From Phaeodactylibacter sp. (GTDB taxonomy: Bacteria; Bacteroidota; Bacteroidia; Chitinophagales; Saprospiraceae), in assembly GCF_022763345.1 (NCBI RefSeq), contig NZ_JALEGS010000024.1, positions 62,001 through 126,000 of the forward strand: DNA of 64,000 nt, given 5' to 3'. The translations under genes were made by a program, and so were the position numbers. The notes under the pieces are model-generated. The model made no database searches and was not told the DNA's origin. It saw nothing but the letters and a program-made list of their open reading frames with translations. Positions 34,238 through 43,162 of this stretch are shown in pieces. Each line of letters begins with the position of its first letter. The stretch's first letter is position 1.

Positions 34238-36913
34238 TTATTGCTTCACTACAGCAAATGCAGTTTGCTTGCCGTTAGCACGAATTACAACGATGTAAGT
34301 ACCTTGTGGCTGTTTCATGGTGTACTGAACTTCTTGCAGCCCAGCATCCAGCCCCCCTTCAAACAGGCGACCCAACTCCTGTCCATTCAGGTCATACAGT
34401 GCGACCTCTGCTCTGCCTTCCGCTTCCATTTCAAAACGGACAGTCAGGTCACGTTCAACTGGGTTAGGGAAATAGCTGACGCCCATTGCTTCATTGGATA
34501 CCGCTAGCGATTGCAGCCCACCGTTTGTCAGGCTCATCAACTGCATAATGCGGCCCTCTCCACCTTCAGGGTAATCTTCAGCAGAAATAACGCCATTCAG
34601 GACCTGTACCAGGTAGTTCGCAAGTGCCTGCTGATAAGTGATGCCCAGGGAAACAAAATCAGCGCCGCGGAATGGGTACTGATCGCCGCCTCTGGCCAGG
34701 AAATTGATCGTGGCCACTGTAATGTCCGGGGCACCAGCTACAATAGCGCCATCCTCTATGATTGAGGTACCGTCGTCCAGCGTAGCACTGACTACCCGGC
34801 TACCTGGTGTCACTACATTGCCATCCCCATCCAGTTCCTGAGGTGTTCCGGACAGGTCATACACAAAGCTAAATCCAGCTACTTGCGCAAAGCGACCACT
34901 TACGCCTTCTACTTGTGAGACAGCATTTTCCAATACTTCCTTGAACTGTGCAGCTGGCAAAGGTTCAACGATGGAAACAAAATTGGAAAATGGCAGCATG
35001 TCAAATGTCGTCAGCTCAGAAATATCACTGCCCGCAGCAATTATCGTATTGTTACGGATACCGCCACCGTTCTGAAGAGCGACCTGAGGCGTATTCGCGT
35101 TGAACTCCCCTGCAAGCTGCACGGCTTGCCAAAGCAAGGCATCTGCGATGAGGTTCCCCTGATTGGTCTCGCGGGTACGCACTTCCTGACGGACACCATT
35201 AAGCGCGACTTCCGTTATCGCCAGGATATTTTCCGCCAGATTGGCTACATAGGCAGCTACCGGGTCCACAATAGCTTCCTGAATCGTAGCATCTGCGTTC
35301 TCTGTATCGATCCGCACCGGATTGCTTTCCTCACAGACACTCACCACATCTCCGTTTTTATCAAATTGCACAAAGAGCTGACCTACATAACGATATTCGC
35401 CTGCCGTGGTTACCACATAGACCGTTTCGCCATCAACATCAGCTACTTCAAGCGGATAAGGGCCTCCTACAGAAAGGCCGGGCAGTGTGTCCGCAGGGTT
35501 ATTCGTCAACAATTCGTCGCCTCCGCCGGCAATAACGATATCTACACCACTAATTTCTTTAATCAAAGCGGTATCCTGGTTAATTCCCTGCAAATGGCTG
35601 ATGAGGATAATTTGCTCTGCGCCTTCCATTTCAAGTGCCGCCACTTGTTCCGCTACGATAGTTGTAAGTGCAGTATCTACCTCTACACCCCGTGGGCTGG
35701 AAATAAAGGGCAAGTCTGTCGTCGTCAAACCAAAGACCCCGATTTTTACACCATTCCGGTCAATGATCTTCCGGGCAGCAATTTTTCCATCCATAGCTAA
35801 TTCCTGCAAGCCCGCTTCTGCTGAGAAGTCAAGGTTAGCGCTCAAAAAAGTAGCCTCGCTACCGGCAGTAGTGCCTTCAATTAGGCGCTCCAGAATTTCC
35901 GGGCCGAAATCAAAATCGTGATTGCCTATTGCAATAGCGTCATAGTCCAGTTCCTGCAGCAAAACAGCATCATAAAGCAGGGCATCTGCCGGCAATTCAA
36001 GGCTGGCGTTAAATTCCGGGCCAGGAAGAAAGTTGTCTCCGGAAGACAATAAAACACTCGCTACACCAGAGGCGTCACGAAGGGAATCCACCGTGAAAGC
36101 AAAGCGCGCGGCTCCGCCAAAAGCTTCAAGACCGGCACCGGCATTCACCAACTGAGATTCTCCGTCATTATTGTGAAGGATCTGCAAGGTGAAAGTTTTG
36201 TCGCTATCCGTGTAGGTGATGAAATTTTCCGAAAGTTCATAGCAGATGCTGGCCAGATCTACCGCAGCGGCATTATCTCCAACCTCAGCAGTGATAGCGC
36301 CTGCATAAGCCAGCCCCCAAATGCGGACGTTACCCGCATAGTCAAACAAGGTGGCTTCATCAGCTGGCAGGAGGTCCAGAATGGTATTTTCCTCATCTGT
36401 CACCACATACGCATAATCAGTAGTGGTGGAGCTTGTGCTGAAAGCTGTGACATCAGCCCGGTCGCTATTGCAGGAAGCTATCATATCTTCCTCGGCAACG
36501 GTGCCGCCTTCAATAGTTTCAGTACTGACAGTGACAAAGTTAGAGGAAAGCTCGGCACAAAGAGAAGCTAGCTGTGCGGTAGCAGCATTTTCGCCCACGG
36601 TTGCAGTAATTTGCCCGGCGTAGGAAAAAGCCCATACCCGGTACTGCCCAGCAGCGAGGCTGGAAAAATCAAATACGCCTTTGTTGTTGTAATCAAGTAG
36701 TGTGTTAGAAACATCGGTTAGTGCAAAAGCAACCGGGGTAGGATAGCTGCTTGCTTCAAATTTAAGGGTACTGACATCCCCAACTGCACAGGTGTACAGC
36801 TCGGTTGAGCCGTCATCCGCAGCCACAGTAAGCCCACTCACGCATTGGGCAGAAAGGTGAAAGCTCCCTAGCAATAAAGCCAGAGACACAAGTAAAAATT
36901 TTCTAGGATCCAT
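34238..36913 (-). CDS. Secreted 5'-nucleotidase/metallophosphatase-like protein with T9SS tail
   Basis: Signal peptide at residues 1-22. Residues ~25-235 hold two related ~90-residue units (FSYAGQITATVGENAA..., LAYAGAITAEVGDNAA...). A calcineurin-like metallophosphatase domain follows at ~245-500 (ILHNNDGES, SGDNF, GNHDFDFG, ILISHLQG), then a 5'-nucleotidase C-terminal domain at ~540-740 (QGNLIADA, NGGGIRN) and a T9SS type A sorting domain at ~805-891 (YFPNPVERDLTVRF...GTYIVVIRANGK). The first metal motif reads DGE where UshA-type enzymes have DxH; a DxE form occurs in related bacterial proteins, so activity is plausible. The family hydrolyses nucleotides or other phosphoesters outside the cell for phosphate or nucleoside recovery. 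Substrate is not predictable here. A terminator follows the gene, and it appears monocistronic. Confidence 0.88.
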   Translation of the reverse strand: MDPRKFLLVSLALLLGSFHLSAQCVSGLTVAADDGSTELYTCAVGDVSTLKFEASSYPTPVAFALTDVSNTLLDYNNKGVFDFSSLAAGQYRVWAFSYAGQITATVGENAATAQLASLCAELSSNFVTVSTETIEGGTVAEEDMIASCNSDRADVTAFSTSSTTTDYAYVVTDEENTILDLLPADEATLFDYAGNVRIWGLAYAGAITAEVGDNAAAVDLASICYELSENFITYTDSDKTFTLQILHNNDGESQLVNAGAGLEAFGGAARFAFTVDSLRDASGVASVLLSSGDNFLPGPEFNASLELPADALLYDAVLLQELDYDAIAIGNHDFDFGPEILERLIEGTTAGSEATFLSANLDFSAEAGLQELAMDGKIAARKIIDRNGVKIGVFGLTTTDLPFISSPRGVEVDTALTTIVAEQVAALEMEGAEQIILISHLQGINQDTALIKEISGVDIVIAGGGDELLTNNPADTLPGLSVGGPYPLEVADVDGETVYVVTTAGEYRYVGQLFVQFDKNGDVVSVCEESNPVRIDTENADATIQEAIVDPVAAYVANLAENILAITEVALNGVRQEVRTRETNQGNLIADALLWQAVQLAGEFNANTPQVALQNGGGIRNNTIIAAGSDISELTTFDMLPFSNFVSIVEPLPAAQFKEVLENAVSQVEGVSGRFAQVAGFSFVYDLSGTPQELDGDGNVVTPGSRVVSATLDDGTSIIEDGAIVAGAPDITVATINFLARGGDQYPFRGADFVSLGITYQQALANYLVQVLNGVISAEDYPEGGEGRIMQLMSLTNGGLQSLAVSNEAMGVSYFPNPVERDLTVRFEMEAEGRAEVALYDLNGQELGRLFEGGLDAGLQEVQYTMKQPQGTYIVVIRANGKQTAFAVVKQ

Positions 36914-37361
36914 AAAGTATATAAGGATTAAGGTGAAAAAATACGCACCATTATACTGTGCCAGCTATAGCACAGCACATCCTCATTACTGTAGCCAAAA
37001 CAAGAAAAAATTAGATCATGGGATAAACGAGGGGGGAATTAAATATACTGACGATTAAGTGGTTTGCCACAGCAAACCTACTCAATGCCTGCCTGCGTAT
37101 TGGTACTTCGGCAGACGGGTCAGCATTTACGCTGGGAAGTGGCTTGCTCCGATGTCGCAAATCCAAGATCCCGACATTTATCGTCGGTGACCTCTTCGTA
37201 TTGCGTATACATGCTATTAAACGTGAATTTTGGATTTGAGTTAGCAAATTCAATGCTATTCTAAAAAACTTAATACTGAGTTCACATTCGTGCCACAAAT
37301 AACTTTTCAGGAAGGCATGGCTAAACATTGCAAGATATTTTTCCTTTTATAGAAAATCCAA
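36914..37361. other. 448-bp intergenic region with inverted repeats, no convincing gene
   Basis: A 6-bp inverted repeat (CTGTGC/GCACAG, 36956-36975) lies 43-62 bp upstream of the 5'-nucleotidase start and could be an operator. Around 37064-37210 the sequence stays open in several frames on both strands, including a 105-codon minus-strand frame with no recognisable domain or signal. Overlapping small inverted repeats (ATGTCG/CGACAT at 37152-37177, CCGAC/GTCGG at 37171-37187) sit in the same stretch. This looks more like an interspersed repeat or decayed element than a gene. Confidence 0.4.
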
Positions 37362-37736
37362 ATGAAAACTTCTGTTGCCCTTCTTTTCCTTTCCCTGTTG
37401 GTAATGATGAGCTGTTCATCGACCAGTCAAAGCCCGCAGACGGCAGCCACAATGGGCCGAGGAGACACCACCTACGTCGACAACCCGCAAACGCTCGCTG
37501 ATGTCCTCATCCGTGAGCCTGGCGTCAGCTTTCAGAGTGGCCAAATTACCGTACGCGGGCAAGCCTATCCGCTGTTTATTGTGGATGGCGTACCGGTTGG
37601 CCGCACCTACGGCGACGCGGTCAGCACAGTGAGTATTGAGGATGTCCGGTCAGTGGAAGTGCTCAAGAGTGCTTCCGAAACGGCGATTTACGGCCGGCGC
37701 GGTGCCAATGGCGTTATCCTTATCAATACCCGGTAA
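37362..37736 (+). CDS. Stand-alone TonB-receptor plug-domain lipoprotein
   Basis: A 124-residue protein with a lipoprotein signal (LLFLSLLVMMSC, lipid-anchoring C18). Residues ~40-124 match the plug domain of SusC-type TonB-dependent receptors (LADVLIREPGVSF, ITVRGQAYPLFIVDGVPV, IEDVRSVEVLKSASETAIYGRRGANGVILINTR). There is no beta-barrel, and the frame ends 4 bp before the convergent ABC permease stop. Small plug-only lipoproteins are known in Bacteroidota but their role is unclear. It could cap or scaffold an outer-membrane receptor, or be a remnant of one. The intact signal, lipobox and tidy stop argue for a working gene. Confidence 0.82.
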   Translation: MKTSVALLFLSLLVMMSCSSTSQSPQTAATMGRGDTTYVDNPQTLADVLIREPGVSFQSGQITVRGQAYPLFIVDGVPVGRTYGDAVSTVSIEDVRSVEVLKSASETAIYGRRGANGVILINTR

Positions 37737-37740
37737 TCCG

Positions 37741-38547
37741 CTACAAATCGCTGCGGGTGACCCGCCAGTAAGCCAGGTAGAGAAACAAGGCGCTGTAAAC
37801 CAGCACGGTAATTGAAGCTTCCCAGGGCTGCAAATAGATGCTAAAGCCATACTTTGAGGTGAATTCATCGGCCATTTCCAGGAAAGGCAGAGCAACCAGG
37901 TCTTCTACTGCATTCATCGGATAAAAATGCATGCTGCGGTGCTCCACGATTTGCAGGTGTATGCCCCACCTCAGGATAAGCTCTATAAACATGATGTAAG
38001 CCAGGTAAAGGAACAGGGCAATCCCTGTACGCCGGATCATAAAGCCCAGAAAGAGCCCAAAGGCCATATACCCGAAGCACATCAGGAAGTACCGGGGTAT
38101 GTAATCGGCATGCTGCCAGACTTTGTGCCAGTAGATGGCTTCCGTATTTAAGTACCCAATGGTAAAACCACAAAGAGCATAGTACAACGCAGCCAGCAAA
38201 CTCACCACCACAATCAGGTAAAACTTACTGAGGAAGTACTGTTGCCGGCTCAGCCCGGTGATGATGTTCTGCCGCATAGTGCGATAGCTATGCTCCGTTG
38301 TCACCACCACTATCGATAAGAAGCCGAAAAAAAAGAAGCACAACCAATTGCCGATGTAGCCCAGATACTGCCATACGGTAGGGAACATGAAGAAAACCTC
38401 ATTGGTGTTAATGGGCGGGGGCAGCTCATCAAACCGCAATCCAGTCAGTAATATAGCGGGCAGCAAAATGAGGTAGCAAATTGAAAACAGCCGGAAAGAG
38501 GTCAATTTCCGGATTTTCTTCCATTCCAGTCGGAGTAAATACAACAT
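37741..38547 (-). CDS. ABC-2-type transporter permease
   Basis: A 268-residue membrane protein with about six hydrophobic segments (LFSICYLILLPAILLTGL, LCFFFFGFLSIVVVTTEHSYRTMRQNIITGLSR, LIVVVSLLAALYYALCGF and others). The cytoplasmic EHSYRTMRQNIITGLSR segment is typical of ABC-2 permeases of the NatB/ABC2_membrane_2 type. The start lies 5 bp after the stop of the ATPase gene, so the two form an operon and most likely one exporter. Substrate is unknown. The gene converges with the plug-lipoprotein gene with a 4-bp gap and no room for a separate terminator. Confidence 0.85.
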   Translation of the reverse strand: MLYLLRLEWKKIRKLTSFRLFSICYLILLPAILLTGLRFDELPPPINTNEVFFMFPTVWQYLGYIGNWLCFFFFGFLSIVVVTTEHSYRTMRQNIITGLSRQQYFLSKFYLIVVVSLLAALYYALCGFTIGYLNTEAIYWHKVWQHADYIPRYFLMCFGYMAFGLFLGFMIRRTGIALFLYLAYIMFIELILRWGIHLQIVEHRSMHFYPMNAVEDLVALPFLEMADEFTSKYGFSIYLQPWEASITVLVYSALFLYLAYWRVTRSDL

Positions 38548-38552
38548 GAGGT

Positions 38553-39446
38553 TTATTGGTTGGCGGTGATTTCCAAAAATTCAGCTTCCAGGCTTTTCTT
38601 TACGATGCGCAGGTGAGAAAGGGTATGCCCCTTGCTGAAGGCCCACTCGTTGATCGCAGCAGCCGGCGTTTCATTTTCCAGGTGCAGCAGCAAGACACCC
38701 TCTTCCTGAAGCTCTGCTTTTTTGATACGGCTGTCTGTTTTGAAAGCGGCTTGCAGGCCGGGCATGTCCTCGGCTGCGACTTCCACCAGAAAGTCGTCGC
38801 TAATGATCGCACCTACCGTGCCGGAAGCGAGCAGGTGGCCATTTTTGATAATGGCGACATGGGAACAAACCTTTTCCACCTCATCCAGAATATGGCTGGC
38901 CATAATGATGGTCTTGCCAGTCTCGGCAATCCGTTGCAGGGTGTTACGGATTTCGGCGATGCCCTGAGGGTCGAGCCCATTGGTTGGCTCATCAAAAATG
39001 AGCACTTCCGGGTCGCCGACCATGGCCGAGGCAATAGCCAGGCGCTGTTTCATACCCAGAGAGTAGGTGCGGAACTTGGAAGTGCGCCGCTCGTAAAGAT
39101 TGACCAGTTTCAACAACTCATCAAAGCGGGGTGCTTTTACCTGTTTGATGTGGGCTACGATCCCCAGGTTGTCGATGGCGTTGAGGTAGGGATAAAAGTT
39201 GGGCGTTTCCAGCAAAGCACCTACATGACGGCGGGCATCACGGCCATACTGCCCTTCAAACCACTCGAAGGAACCGCTGTCTGGGTGTGTAATGTCCAGA
39301 ACCATCCCCAGAGTGGTGGTTTTCCCACTCCCATTCGGCCCAAGGATACCGTAAGCCATCCCCTGCTCCACTTCCAGGCTCAGCTCGTCCACCGCCTTGA
39401 TGCGGCCGTACTTTTTTGTCAACCCGTTGATTCGTAATACATTCAT
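38553..39446 (-). CDS. ABC transporter ATP-binding protein
   Basis: The ATPase partner of the permease gene 5 bp downstream. Walker A GPNGSGKTT, signature YSLGMKQRL, Walker B VLIFDEP and the switch His in ASHI are all present. The C-terminal ~70 residues are the extension seen in CcmA/NatA-type exporters. The frame is open up to 39563, but the segment before the ATG at 39446 (MNVLRINGLTKKYG) does not look like a domain and 297 residues is a normal family length, so I chose the inner start. It is divergent from the photolyase gene across 139 bp. Confidence 0.9.
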   Translation of the reverse strand: MNVLRINGLTKKYGRIKAVDELSLEVEQGMAYGILGPNGSGKTTTLGMVLDITHPDSGSFEWFEGQYGRDARRHVGALLETPNFYPYLNAIDNLGIVAHIKQVKAPRFDELLKLVNLYERRTSKFRTYSLGMKQRLAIASAMVGDPEVLIFDEPTNGLDPQGIAEIRNTLQRIAETGKTIIMASHILDEVEKVCSHVAIIKNGHLLASGTVGAIISDDFLVEVAAEDMPGLQAAFKTDSRIKKAELQEEGVLLLHLENETPAAAINEWAFSKGHTLSHLRIVKKSLEAEFLEITANQ

Positions 39447-39585
39447 TTGAGGTCGTTTTTCCAATAGTGAAACTAATAAACGGAATTCAACTGAGCGAAT
39501 AGCTTTTTTAGGCTGAATAGCCCGATTTTTTAGATGAACCAAGTGACCGGATTCACGTTTCATCCCCGAACACCATCAACTGAAT

Positions 39586-41136
39586 ATGTCAAAATCTTAC
39601 CGCACGCTCCGGCTTGTTTTGGGCGATCAGCTCAATCACAAACACTCCTGGTACGAAGATAAAGAAGCCGATACCCTCTACTTTCTGGCAGAAATGAAAA
39701 ATGAGACGGGCTATGTCCGGCACCACGTCCAAAAAGTCGTCGGCTTTTTTCTGGCTATGCGCCACTTTGCAGACTACCTGCGCCAGGACGGGCACGAAGT
39801 GCTGTACTACACCCTGGATGAAGAGCGCAATCAACATTCGGTGACCGCCAATATTAAAGCGCTAATCGAAAAGTACTCCATTCAGCGTTTTGAATATCAA
39901 CTGCCGGACGAATACCGCCTCGACCATGAGCTCAAAAGCCTGTGCGGCCAATTGGATATTGAAACAAAAGCGGTCGATACCGAACATTTCCTAACCGCCA
40001 GGGACGAGGTGGAATCCTTTTTTGCCGGAAAGAAAACCTACCTCCTCGAAACCTTCTACCGGGACATGCGCAAACGCTACAACATCCTGATGGAGGAAGA
40101 TGGCAAAACGCCACTGACTGGTCAATGGAACTACGATCAGGACAACCGCAAGAAGCTGCCTAAAAAGCAGGACATCCCCAAACCCCTGCACTTCAAACGC
40201 GACGTCACCGAAATCGTGGAGCTGATCAAAGCAGCTGGCGTGGAAACGATTGGCAGAATTGATCCGGAGTACTACTACTGGCCAGTTACCCGAAAAGAGA
40301 GCCTGGAACTCTTAGAGCATTTCACCAAAATCCGCCTTCACCTCTTCGGCACCTATCAGGATGCAATGACGGACCGGGATTACCTCCTGTTCCATTCTAA
40401 ATTGTCCTTCGCCATGAACGCCAAGCTGCTTTCGCCCCTGGAAGTTGTGGAAGCATGCGTCGATTACTGGGAAGAGCATCAGGAGCAAATCGACATCTCG
40501 CAAATCGAAGGCTTTGTGCGGCAGATCATTGGCTGGCGGGAATTCATGCGGGGCATTTACTGGGCCAAAATGCCGGAATACGCTACGTTGAACTATTTCG
40601 AACACAAGGCTCCCCTACCCGACTGGTACTGGACCGGCGACACGAAAATGAAGTGCCTGCACACCGCCGTCAATCAGTCGCTGGACCACGCCTACGCCCA
40701 CCACATTCAGCGCCTTATGGTCACCGGCAACTTCGCCCTCCTCCTTGGCGTAGACCCCGATGAGCTTGATCAGTGGTACCTGGGCATTTATATGGATGCC
40801 ATTGAATGGGTGGAAATCACCAACACCCGCGGCATGAGCCAGTTTGCTGATGGCGGTATCGTGGGGACGAAACCCTATGTAGCCAGTGCCAACTACATGC
40901 ATAAAATGAGCGACCACTGCACCAACTGCGCCTACGACCGGAAGAAGAAAGTCGGCAAGGATGCCTGCCCTTTCAATAGCCTTTACTGGGACTTTTACGA
41001 CCGCCACACCGATAAATTAGGCAACAACCCGCGCATCGGTATGATGTACCGCATCTGGAACAAAATGGATAGCGAGCAGCAGGAGGCGATACTCAAGCGG
41101 GCTGAATATATTAAGGTCCATATCAACGATTTTTAA
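39586..41136 (+). CDS. Iron-sulfur (6-4) photolyase (FeS-BCP/PhrB type)
   Basis: A 516-residue member of the cryptochrome/photolyase-related group that binds FAD, a lumazine-type antenna and a [4Fe-4S] cluster and repairs (6-4) photoproducts using light. The start TLRLVLGDQLNHKHSW is typical. Cysteines 357, 445, 448 and 461 (MKCLHTAVNQS, DHCTNC, KDACPF) lie at the same mutual spacing as the cluster ligands I recall for Agrobacterium PhrB (350, 438, 441, 454). Conserved FAD-domain blocks include GWREFMRGIYW and TGNFALLLG. It is a single gene, divergent from the ABC pair. The specific lesion is inferred from the family. Confidence 0.92.
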   Translation: MSKSYRTLRLVLGDQLNHKHSWYEDKEADTLYFLAEMKNETGYVRHHVQKVVGFFLAMRHFADYLRQDGHEVLYYTLDEERNQHSVTANIKALIEKYSIQRFEYQLPDEYRLDHELKSLCGQLDIETKAVDTEHFLTARDEVESFFAGKKTYLLETFYRDMRKRYNILMEEDGKTPLTGQWNYDQDNRKKLPKKQDIPKPLHFKRDVTEIVELIKAAGVETIGRIDPEYYYWPVTRKESLELLEHFTKIRLHLFGTYQDAMTDRDYLLFHSKLSFAMNAKLLSPLEVVEACVDYWEEHQEQIDISQIEGFVRQIIGWREFMRGIYWAKMPEYATLNYFEHKAPLPDWYWTGDTKMKCLHTAVNQSLDHAYAHHIQRLMVTGNFALLLGVDPDELDQWYLGIYMDAIEWVEITNTRGMSQFADGGIVGTKPYVASANYMHKMSDHCTNCAYDRKKKVGKDACPFNSLYWDFYDRHTDKLGNNPRIGMMYRIWNKMDSEQQEAILKRAEYIKVHINDF

Positions 41137-41197
41137 TATTGAGTTAATCTACGGCAATTAAGCAATCTGTATATTGAGGCTGGAAAACCCCATTTTT

Positions 41198-43159
41198 ATG
41201 AAAGCGCCTCAATTCTACCTTATCCTATTCTTTTTGATTGCCCATGTAACTGCGGTCGTCGCACAGACCTACATTATGGGACTAGACACCTTTGTTACCA
41301 CCTGCTCAGGTGAGTTTTATGACGATGGTGGCCCAGGTAATGATTACCTGCCCAATGGCCTTCATCAGCTCACCTTTTGCCCGGAGGAAAACAACAGCAA
41401 TATCCGAATCAGCCTGCCAGCGCTGTTCATTGAAGAAGGTGACCTGCTCTGCTTCTATGACGGCATGAATACAACAGCACCGCTGCTCATTTGTAGTGAT
41501 CAGGTGTTGTATGGACTTGGGTTTACTGTTCAGGGCTCTATGGCAAACCCTTCAGGCTGTATAACTGCCGTATTTGAATCTGACGCCAACGGTAATGGCT
41601 TCGGCTGGGAGGGCAGCATCAGCTGTATCGAAGATTGTCAGCCTATTCTGCCTGCTATCGGGCTATCCGAGCCAGCCCTCTCCAACCTGGGAACGCTAGA
41701 CCTCTGCCCCGGGGATACGATGACGCTAAATGGAACCGCTACCTACCCTCAAAATGGGCTTGGCTACACGCAGTCCGATGAACTTACACACTTCAAATGG
41801 ATTTTTGGAGACGGAAACTTTGCCGAAGGCGACACCGTGCACCATGTTTATGAATCTTCCGGCGGCTACTTGCTACAGCTCATAGCAACAGACACTGCTG
41901 GCTGTACCAATACCTTTTCTCTTCATCAGCGTGTACAAGTGTCGGAATATCCTGCATTCTTCACCTCAGAAGACACCACCACTTACTGTCCGGGAGACAC
42001 CATAAGCCTGCTGGGCGGCACAGAGAACAACCCTGTGGAGCAAGCCATCGTTTCTGCCTATAATCCCGGTATGACTTTCCTTTACAGTGACGGGCAAAAT
42101 CAGCAGTTATTCCTGCCTGATGGCAACGGCACAAGCTACACCGGTACTGTAAATGTCAATTCCTTCCCACCCGGCAGCACGATCATAAATGGAAATGAGC
42201 TGCAAGGGATTTGCTTGGACCTGGAACACTCCTACGCAGGCGACCTCGATATAGAGATCATCTGCCCAAATGGGCAATCAGCTTACATGATCAATTACGG
42301 CACCAGCTCTATAGGCTCCACCAACTTTGGAGAACCCTGGGCAACGGGCCCCGTCGATGTTGAACAAATGGACAGTACCCAGGGCATACCTTACACCTAC
42401 TGCTTCAGTATGATTAACAATGATTTTGGAACACTCAATAGCGAAGCCGGTAACTTTATATACACTTACACCACTGTACCGAATGCGGAAGGCGAGCAAT
42501 ACACCTATGAGGATCACTATTTTCCAGCGGGCACTTACTTACCTGCAACACCGCTGACAGCTTTGGAAGGTTGCCCTTTGAATGGAGCCTGGACAATACG
42601 GGTACAGGATAACCTTTATCAGGACAACGGATGGCTTTTCTTATGGAATATTAATTTCTTCCTGAATACGCTTCCGGCGTTTTCGGCGGATATTAGCAGT
42701 ACCCAATGGCTTCCTTCTTCGTCGACCCTCTACGTTGACTCTACCGCCCTGATCGCTATTGCCGATACAGTTAATCAAATGACCTTCCGTTTCGAAGCGA
42801 CAAATGCCTTCGGCTGCCGGTCCGAAGAAACCATAACCATCCCTATACAGCAACCGGACGAAGCTCCCTGCGGAGTGGCGACGCGCGTCAAAGAGCCCCG
42901 GTCTAACGACCAGCAATTCTTACTTTATCCCAACCCTGCCCAAACAGAAGTACAAATCTCTTTTCCTGAAGCCTTGAAAAGCAATGGCTTACTCAGGCTG
43001 ACCAACGCACAGGGAAGCCTCATCAGGCATATTAGGCTGCCTGAGGGCACAACGGAATATACACTTGACCTACAGGGGCTTGCCCCCGGATATTACGTCC
43101 TTTCCAGTCAGGCTTATTCCGGGCCGTTTACTGCTCGCCCACTCGTTATTGCGAAGTGA
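41198..43159 (+). CDS. Secreted CUB/PKD/P-domain protein with T9SS tail
   Basis: The ATG at 41198 (MKAPQFYLILFFLIAHVTAVVAQ) gives a clean signal peptide and 653 residues; an upstream TTG in frame is less likely. Residues ~23-145 resemble a CUB domain with paired cysteines. A PKD domain (FKWIFGDGNF...HVYESSGGY) spans ~185-245. A proprotein-convertase P-like domain spans ~310-510 (GICLDLEHSYAGDLDIEIICPNG ... WTIRVQDNLYQDNGWLFLWNINF). The last ~75 residues are a T9SS type A sorting domain (LLYPNPAQTEVQISF...GYYVLSSQ). No protease domain is present despite the P-like domain. It is probably a surface binding protein. It converges with rnd, 3 bp apart. Confidence 0.85.
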   Translation: MKAPQFYLILFFLIAHVTAVVAQTYIMGLDTFVTTCSGEFYDDGGPGNDYLPNGLHQLTFCPEENNSNIRISLPALFIEEGDLLCFYDGMNTTAPLLICSDQVLYGLGFTVQGSMANPSGCITAVFESDANGNGFGWEGSISCIEDCQPILPAIGLSEPALSNLGTLDLCPGDTMTLNGTATYPQNGLGYTQSDELTHFKWIFGDGNFAEGDTVHHVYESSGGYLLQLIATDTAGCTNTFSLHQRVQVSEYPAFFTSEDTTTYCPGDTISLLGGTENNPVEQAIVSAYNPGMTFLYSDGQNQQLFLPDGNGTSYTGTVNVNSFPPGSTIINGNELQGICLDLEHSYAGDLDIEIICPNGQSAYMINYGTSSIGSTNFGEPWATGPVDVEQMDSTQGIPYTYCFSMINNDFGTLNSEAGNFIYTYTTVPNAEGEQYTYEDHYFPAGTYLPATPLTALEGCPLNGAWTIRVQDNLYQDNGWLFLWNINFFLNTLPAFSADISSTQWLPSSSTLYVDSTALIAIADTVNQMTFRFEATNAFGCRSEETITIPIQQPDEAPCGVATRVKEPRSNDQQFLLYPNPAQTEVQISFPEALKSNGLLRLTNAQGSLIRHIRLPEGTTEYTLDLQGLAPGYYVLSSQAYSGPFTARPLVIAK

Positions 43160-43162
43160 GGG

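Noticed and set aside
38556..39437. 293-codon plus-strand frame
   Set aside because: Fully antisense to an ABC ATPase with all its motifs; a codon-bias shadow.
39447..39563. N-terminal extension of the ABC ATPase
   Set aside because: Adds 39 residues before a standard domain start; inner ATG gives normal length.
41174..41197. TTG start for the CUB/PKD protein
   Set aside because: The ATG eight codons later gives a cleaner signal peptide.
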